Shown in pieces: positions 59,934-64,000 of a stretch of 64,000 nucleotides of DNA. Under the pieces are notes generated by a model. That model did no database searches, was not told the DNA's origin, and saw only the letters and a program-made list of their open reading frames with translations. The translations under genes and the position numbers were made by a program. Positions within the stretch are counted from its first letter, which is position 1; the number at the start of each line of letters is the position of its first letter. The stretch lies in contig DGLA01000007.1 of NCBI GenBank assembly GCA_002387205.1, positions 4,631 to 68,630 of the forward strand, written 5' to 3'. Source of the stretch: Stutzerimonas stutzeri (GTDB taxonomy: Bacteria > Pseudomonadota > Gammaproteobacteria > Pseudomonadales > Pseudomonadaceae).

Positions 59934-60905
59934 ATGGCTGTTCAAGACCTGCTCTCACAAGACGAGATCGACGCGCTCCTGCACGGAGTCGATGACGGTC
60001 TTGTCGACACCGAGAGCGATTCCGAACCGGGCAGCATCAAGAGCTATGACCTGACCAGCCAGGACCGTATCGTCCGTGGCCGTATGCCGACGCTGGAGAT
60101 GGTCAACGAGCGTTTTGCTCGCTATACCCGTATCAGCATGTTCAACCTGCTGCGGCGCTCGGCCGATGTCTCGGTAGGTGGCGTTCAGGTGATGAAGTTC
60201 GGTGAATACGTACATTCGCTGTACGTGCCGACCAGCCTCAACCTGGTAAAGATCAAGCCATTGCGCGGTACCTCGCTGTTCATCCTCGATGCCAAGCTGG
60301 TGTTCAAGCTGGTGGACAACTTTTTCGGCGGTGATGGGCGTCATGCCAAGATCGAAGGGCGGGAATTCACGCCCACCGAACTGCGTGTGGTTCGGATGGT
60401 TCTGGACCAGGCCTTCATCGATCTTAAGGAGGCCTGGCACGCCGTGCTCGACGTCAATTTCGAGTTCGTCAATTCGGAGGTGAACCCGGCGCTGGCCAAC
60501 ATCGTCAGCCCCAGCGAGGTGGTGGTGGTTTCGACCTTCCACATCGAGCTGGAAAGTGGCGGCGGGGATTTCCACGTGACCATGCCGTACTCCATGATCG
60601 AGCCGATCCGGGAAATGCTCGACGCCGGATTCCAGTCGGATGTGAGCGACCAGGATGAGCGCTGGATCAATGCGCTGCGCGAGGACGTTCTCGATGTGAA
60701 TGTTCCGCTCAGTGCCACGGTCGTGCGGCGTCAACTCAAGTTGCGCGACATTCTCAACATGCAGCCGGGTGATGTGATTCCGGTGGAAATGCCCGAAGAC
60801 ATGATCATGCGCGCCAACGGCATGCCGACCTTCAAGGTCAAGCTGGGCGCGCACAAGGGCAACCTGGCCCTGCAGGTGCTTGAATCCGTTATGCGACCAC
60901 GTTGA
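59934..60905 (+). CDS. fliM: Flagellar motor switch protein FliM
   Basis: 323 residues. The N-terminal CheY-P binding motif LSQDEIDALL is followed by the CheC-like middle domain (with the loop FFGGDGRHAKIEGREFTPTE) and a C-terminal SPOA domain (about 250-320). It links chemotaxis signals to the direction of rotor rotation. It is followed by fliN after 40 bp. Confidence 0.97.
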   Translation: MAVQDLLSQDEIDALLHGVDDGLVDTESDSEPGSIKSYDLTSQDRIVRGRMPTLEMVNERFARYTRISMFNLLRRSADVSVGGVQVMKFGEYVHSLYVPTSLNLVKIKPLRGTSLFILDAKLVFKLVDNFFGGDGRHAKIEGREFTPTELRVVRMVLDQAFIDLKEAWHAVLDVNFEFVNSEVNPALANIVSPSEVVVVSTFHIELESGGGDFHVTMPYSMIEPIREMLDAGFQSDVSDQDERWINALREDVLDVNVPLSATVVRRQLKLRDILNMQPGDVIPVEMPEDMIMRANGMPTFKVKLGAHKGNLALQVLESVMRPR

Positions 60906-60945
60906 TTCAGCCCACATTCAATTACCAGCCGGTCGAGGATTAGCG

Positions 60946-61416
60946 ATGGCAGACGAATTCGAAAACACTTCCGCTGAAGAGCAGGCCCTGGCCGATGAGT
61001 GGGCTTCGGCACTGGCCGAGGCGGGCGATGCCAACCAGGACGACATCGACGCGCTGCTCAATCAAGGCCCCGCGGTTGCACCAGCTCCTCCGCGGGCTCC
61101 GTTGGAGGAATTTGGCAGCAGCCCCAAGGGCTCGGCATCGCAGGCCGGTCTCGAGGGACCCAACCTGGACGTGATCCTGGACATCCCGGTATCCATCTCG
61201 ATGGAGGTTGGCAGTACGGAAATCAGCATTCGCAACCTGTTGCAGCTCAACCAGGGCTCGGTGGTCGAACTCGACCGGTTGGCCGGGGAGCCGCTGGACG
61301 TGCTGGTCAATGGCACCTTGATCGCTCATGGCGAGGTGGTGGTGGTCAACGAGAAGTTCGGTATCCGTCTCACTGACGTGATCAGCCCGAGCGAACGCAT
61401 CAAGAAGCTGCGCTGA
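60946..61416 (+). CDS. fliN: Flagellar motor switch protein FliN
   Basis: 156 residues from the ATG at 60946. A C-terminal SPOA domain (about 78-156; LDVILDIPVSISMEVGSTE, VVVVNEKFGIRLTDV) is joined to an N-terminal extension that carries a second EIDALL-like motif, NQDDIDALL near residues 33-41. The extension resembles the FliM CheY-binding segment. It forms the lower C ring of the switch. The stop overlaps the fliO ATG. Confidence 0.95.
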   Translation: MADEFENTSAEEQALADEWASALAEAGDANQDDIDALLNQGPAVAPAPPRAPLEEFGSSPKGSASQAGLEGPNLDVILDIPVSISMEVGSTEISIRNLLQLNQGSVVELDRLAGEPLDVLVNGTLIAHGEVVVVNEKFGIRLTDVISPSERIKKLR

Positions 61417-61835
61417 TGCGAGCCCTGCCGTTGGTTTCGCTGCTGCTGGCATTGCCGGCAATGGCCGCAGAGCCCGCTGCCAGCATGAGCAGCACTGGCA
61501 TGGGCGCGCAGATGACCAAGCTGTTGCTCGGCCTGCTGCTGGTGATCGGCCTGATATTTCTGCTCGCCTGGTTGCTGCGCAGGATGCAGCAGCTCAATCC
61601 GCGTAGCAATCAGGCCATCAAGCTGATTTCGACCCAAGCGCTGGGGCCGCGTGAACGGCTGGTCCTGGTGCAGGTCGGCAGCGAACAGGTGCTGGTTGGC
61701 CTGAGCGCCGGTCGCATCACACCCTTGCACGTGCTCAAGGAACCGGTGCATCTACCGGATGCCGAGCCCGCCAACCCGGAGTTTGCCCAGCGGCTGATGG
61801 AGCTGCTCGGGCGGGACCAGAAGGACAAGCCCTGA
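61416..61835 (+). CDS. fliO: Flagellar biosynthesis protein FliO
   Basis: 139 residues. A signal peptide-like segment (residues 1-18, ending AMA) and one membrane helix (about 36-55, LLLGLLLVIGLIFLLAWLL) precede a small cytoplasmic domain with SNQAIKLISTQALGPRERLVLVQVG. FliO helps assemble the FliP ring of the export gate. It overlaps fliN (TGATG) and fliP (TGATG). Confidence 0.93.
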   Translation: MRALPLVSLLLALPAMAAEPAASMSSTGMGAQMTKLLLGLLLVIGLIFLLAWLLRRMQQLNPRSNQAIKLISTQALGPRERLVLVQVGSEQVLVGLSAGRITPLHVLKEPVHLPDAEPANPEFAQRLMELLGRDQKDKP

Positions 61836-62611
61836 TGTTCCGATTGTTGTTGGCGGCCCTGCTGATCCTGGCCGCCCCGTTCGCCGTGGGCCAGGATGCT
61901 GGAGGGTTGATCACCCAGGGCGACAATCCTTTGTCGATACCGGCTATCACGCTCAGCACGGATGCCGAAGGTCAGCAGGAGTATTCGGTCAGCCTGCAGA
62001 TCCTGCTGATCATGACGGCGCTGAGCTTCATTCCTGCCTTCGTCATGCTGATGACCAGCTTCACCCGCATCATCATCGTGTTCTCGATCCTGCGCCAGGC
62101 GCTGGGTTTGCAGCAGACACCGTCGAACCAGATCCTGGTCGGGCTGACGATCTTCCTGACGCTGTTCATCATGGCGCCAGTGTTCGAGCGGATTAACAAC
62201 GAGGCAGTACAACCCTATCTGAACGAGCAGTTGTCGGCGCCGGATGCGATCGCTCGCGCCGAAGTGCCATTGAAGAATTTCATGCTCGCGCAGACACGCG
62301 AGAGCGATCTGGAGCTTTTCGTACGGCTGTCACGGCGAACCGATATCCAGACTCCGGATGCCGCGCCGCTGACCATTCTCGTCCCGGCTTTCGTGACGTC
62401 AGAGTTGAAAACGGCGTTCCAGATCGGCTTCATGATCTTCATTCCGTTTCTGATCATCGACATGGTGGTTGCCAGCGTACTGATGGCGATGGGGATGATG
62501 ATGTTGTCACCGCTGATCATTTCCCTGCCGTTCAAGATCATGCTGTTCGTACTGGTCGACGGCTGGGGGCTGATCATCGGGACGCTCGCCAGCAGTTTCG
62601 GCACGCTTTAG
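61835..62611 (+). CDS. fliP: Flagellar type III export protein FliP
   Basis: 258 residues with an N-terminal signal peptide (about 1-20). It then has four membrane segments and the family motifs FIPAFVMLMTSFTRIIIVFSILRQALG and GMMMLSPLIISLPFKIMLFVLVDGW. Five copies form the core of the export gate with FliQ and FliR. fliQ follows after 8 bp. Confidence 0.97.
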   Translation: MFRLLLAALLILAAPFAVGQDAGGLITQGDNPLSIPAITLSTDAEGQQEYSVSLQILLIMTALSFIPAFVMLMTSFTRIIIVFSILRQALGLQQTPSNQILVGLTIFLTLFIMAPVFERINNEAVQPYLNEQLSAPDAIARAEVPLKNFMLAQTRESDLELFVRLSRRTDIQTPDAAPLTILVPAFVTSELKTAFQIGFMIFIPFLIIDMVVASVLMAMGMMMLSPLIISLPFKIMLFVLVDGWGLIIGTLASSFGTL

Positions 62612-62619
62612 GGGGCGCC

Positions 62620-62889
62620 ATGACACCTGAAGTCGCGGTTGACCTGTTTCGTGAAGCGCTCTGGATGACAGCCATGATCGTCGCGGTGCTGGTTGTCCCG
62701 AGCTTGCTGGTCGGCCTGGTGGTGGCCATGTTCCAGGCTGCCACTCAGATCAACGAACAGACCCTGAGCTTCCTGCCGCGCCTGCTGATCATGCTGGTAA
62801 CGCTGATCTGGGCCGGGCCCTGGCTGGTCCGGGAGCTGATGGAATATACCCAGGGCCTGATCCAGAACATTCCGCTGATCATCGGGTAA
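62620..62889 (+). CDS. fliQ: Flagellar type III export protein FliQ
   Basis: 89 residues, two membrane helices (about 17-40 and 50-72), with PSLLVGLVVAMFQAATQINEQTLSFLPR typical of FliQ. It is part of the export gate with FliP and FliR. 21 bp lie between it and fliR. Confidence 0.97.
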   Translation: MTPEVAVDLFREALWMTAMIVAVLVVPSLLVGLVVAMFQAATQINEQTLSFLPRLLIMLVTLIWAGPWLVRELMEYTQGLIQNIPLIIG

Positions 62890-62910
62890 CCGCCTTGCAC
62901 TTTCCCGCCC

Positions 62911-63708
62911 ATGCCGAGACCGGCAACTGTGCTTGAACTCAGCGATGCCCAGATCGGCGCCTGGGTGGCCCAGTTCCTGCTGCCCCTGTTTCGCATAGCA
63001 GCCATGCTGATGAGCATGCCGATCATTGGCACGCAGCTGGTGCCCATGAGGGTGCGCTTATACCTGGCGGTGGCCATTGCCGTCGTGCTGGTGCCGGGCC
63101 TCCCGGCGGTGCCGGTGGTCGAAGCGCTGAGCGGCCAGGCGCTGGTGCTGATCGCCGAACAGATACTCATCGGCGTCATGCTGGGCTTCGTGCTGCAGTT
63201 GTTCTTCCAGGTATTTATCGTCTCGGGCCAACTGCTGGCGATGCAGATGGGCCTGGGGTTCGCCTCCATGATGGACCCGGCCAACGGCGTGTCCGTGCCG
63301 GTGATCGGGCAGTTCTTCAACATGCTGGTGATCCTGCTGTTCTTCGCCATGAACGGCCATCTCGTGGTGCTGGAAATTCTCACCGAAAGCTTCGTCACCC
63401 TGCCGATCGGCGGCTGGCTAGTGGGCACCAATCATTTCTGGGAAATTGCCGGCAAGCTCGGCTGGGTGCTGGGCGCCGGCCTGCTGCTGGTGCTGCCGGC
63501 GATTACCGCGCTGCTGGTGGTGAACCTGGCGTTTGGTCTGATGACCCGCGCCGCGCCGCAGTTGAACATCTTCTCGATCGGCTTCCCGCTGACCCTGGTG
63601 CTTGGCCTGGTCATCGTGTGGATCGGCATGGCCGACATCCTTGCCCAATACCAGACATTCGTCAGCGAAGCGCTGGCAATGCTCCGCGAACTGGTCGGCC
63701 TTCGCTGA
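62911..63708 (+). CDS. fliR: Flagellar type III export protein FliR
   Basis: 265 residues with about six membrane segments. Family motifs include FRIAAMLMSMPIIGTQLVPMRVRLYLAVAIA, GLGFASMMDPANGVSVPVIGQFF and MTRAAPQLNIFSIGFPLTL. It caps the FliP-FliQ-FliR gate. flhB begins 39 bp after its stop, completing the export gate genes in the usual order. Confidence 0.97.
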   Translation: MPRPATVLELSDAQIGAWVAQFLLPLFRIAAMLMSMPIIGTQLVPMRVRLYLAVAIAVVLVPGLPAVPVVEALSGQALVLIAEQILIGVMLGFVLQLFFQVFIVSGQLLAMQMGLGFASMMDPANGVSVPVIGQFFNMLVILLFFAMNGHLVVLEILTESFVTLPIGGWLVGTNHFWEIAGKLGWVLGAGLLLVLPAITALLVVNLAFGLMTRAAPQLNIFSIGFPLTLVLGLVIVWIGMADILAQYQTFVSEALAMLRELVGLR

Positions 63709-63747
63709 TGGGCGCGAACATCCTTTCACAGCTGCCGGAGGCCACGC

Positions 63748-64000
63748 ATGGCTGAGAGCGAAAGCGGTGCCGACAAAAGCGAGGAACCCACGGAGAAACG
63801 CCTCCGTGAATCCCGCGAAAAAGGCCAGCTGGCCCGCTCCCGCGAGCTGAACACGGTGGCGGTGACCCTGGGTGGCATTGGCGGATTGCTGGCGTCCGGA
63901 GGCAGCCTGGCGGGCAGCCTCATGGCGATGATGCAGGGCAGTTTCGAACTCAGCCGTGAAATGCTGATGGACGAGGGTGCGATGGTCCGGTTGCTGATGA
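63748..64000 (+). CDS. flhB: Flagellar type III export switch protein FlhB, N-terminal part (cut by window edge)
   Basis: The first 84 residues are visible from the ATG at 63748, preceded by GGAGG. The N-terminus has the FlhB signature EEPTEKRLRESREKGQLARSREL and the start of the first membrane segment (VAVTLGGIGGLLASGG). The full protein, with its autocleaving NPTH site, controls the switch from hook to filament export together with FliK. The 3' end lies outside the window. Confidence 0.96.
   Translation, partial: MAESESGADKSEEPTEKRLRESREKGQLARSRELNTVAVTLGGIGGLLASGGSLAGSLMAMMQGSFELSREMLMDEGAMVRLLM

Noticed and set aside
59955..60917. 320-residue minus-strand open frame opposite fliM
   Set aside because: Exact antisense of fliM, His-rich composition, no start signals.
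1..64000. tRNA, rRNA, CRISPR arrays, insertion sequences, integrases, toxin-antitoxin or defence genes
   Set aside because: I looked for these on both strands and found no cloverleaf, repeat-spacer array, transposase or terminal inverted repeats.

Overview
This 64 kb window is chromosomal DNA of a gamma-proteobacterium of the Pseudomonadaceae. From about 1 to 38 kb, gene order follows the block known from Pseudomonas aeruginosa almost gene for gene: lol genes, comEC, exbBD, lpxK, kdsB, murB, rne, rluC, sppA, maf, rpmF, plsX, fab genes, mltG, tmk, holB, pilZ, tatD and etf. The later switch to a flagellar cluster, and the comEC-exbB pair known as competence genes in P. stutzeri, make a Stutzerimonas-like species plausible. 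That species-level call is inference. I see no rRNA, tRNA, CRISPR array, insertion sequence, prophage or broken gene.

Layout. 1-4.5 kb: a minus-strand group (glycerophosphodiesterase cut by the window edge, a small periplasmic protein, a PilZ-like protein) diverges from lolC-lolD-lolE (lipoprotein export). 4.5-12 kb: a DUF2062 membrane protein, then comEC, exbB, exbD, lpxK, a Trm112-like protein, kdsB, a low-molecular-weight phosphatase and murB, tightly packed with overlapping stop/start codons. 12-15.8 kb: rne on the minus strand, with a leader of about 490 nt rich in hairpins, diverging from rluC. 15.8-29.3 kb: rluC, a HAD phosphatase, sppA, maf (reversed), then yceD-rpmF-plsX-fabD-fabG-acpP-fabF-pabC-mltG-tmk-holB-pilZ-tatD, the fatty-acid synthesis and envelope supercluster. 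29.4-34.2 kb: an aromatic amino acid permease, a class V aminotransferase divergent from a TetR regulator, a lipoprotein and a DUF1285 protein. 34.4-38.1 kb: the electron-transfer flavoprotein genes, with the quinone oxidoreductase divergent from etfBA around a candidate PsrA operator. 38.2-49.3 kb: a more variable stretch: a three-gene envelope operon of unknown role, a MocR regulator, a proline-rich lipoprotein, a GGDEF-EAL protein, DUF2897, pyrF, an NADP-dependent reductase, an SDR and a BenE transporter. 49.4-64 kb: flagellar genes fliE to flhB (cut by the right edge). The HptB-HsbR-HsbA partner-switching genes lie between fliJ and fliK.

How it works together. Most of the window is housekeeping for envelope biogenesis: LPS (lpxK, kdsB), peptidoglycan (murB, mltG), phospholipid and fatty acid synthesis (plsX, fab, acpP), lipoprotein traffic (lol) and RNA processing (rne, rluC). 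The last 15 kb builds the flagellar basal body and type III export gate. Three near-consensus sigma-54 promoters, before fliE, fliK and fliL, divide it into transcription units.

Most of this is conserved core genome and I found no clear novel defence or mobile system. The observations most worth checking are the envelope trio at 38.2-40.2 kb, the divergent etf control region, the structured rne leader, two apparently leaderless genes (yceD, rluC), the sigma-54 promoters and the embedded HptB module.
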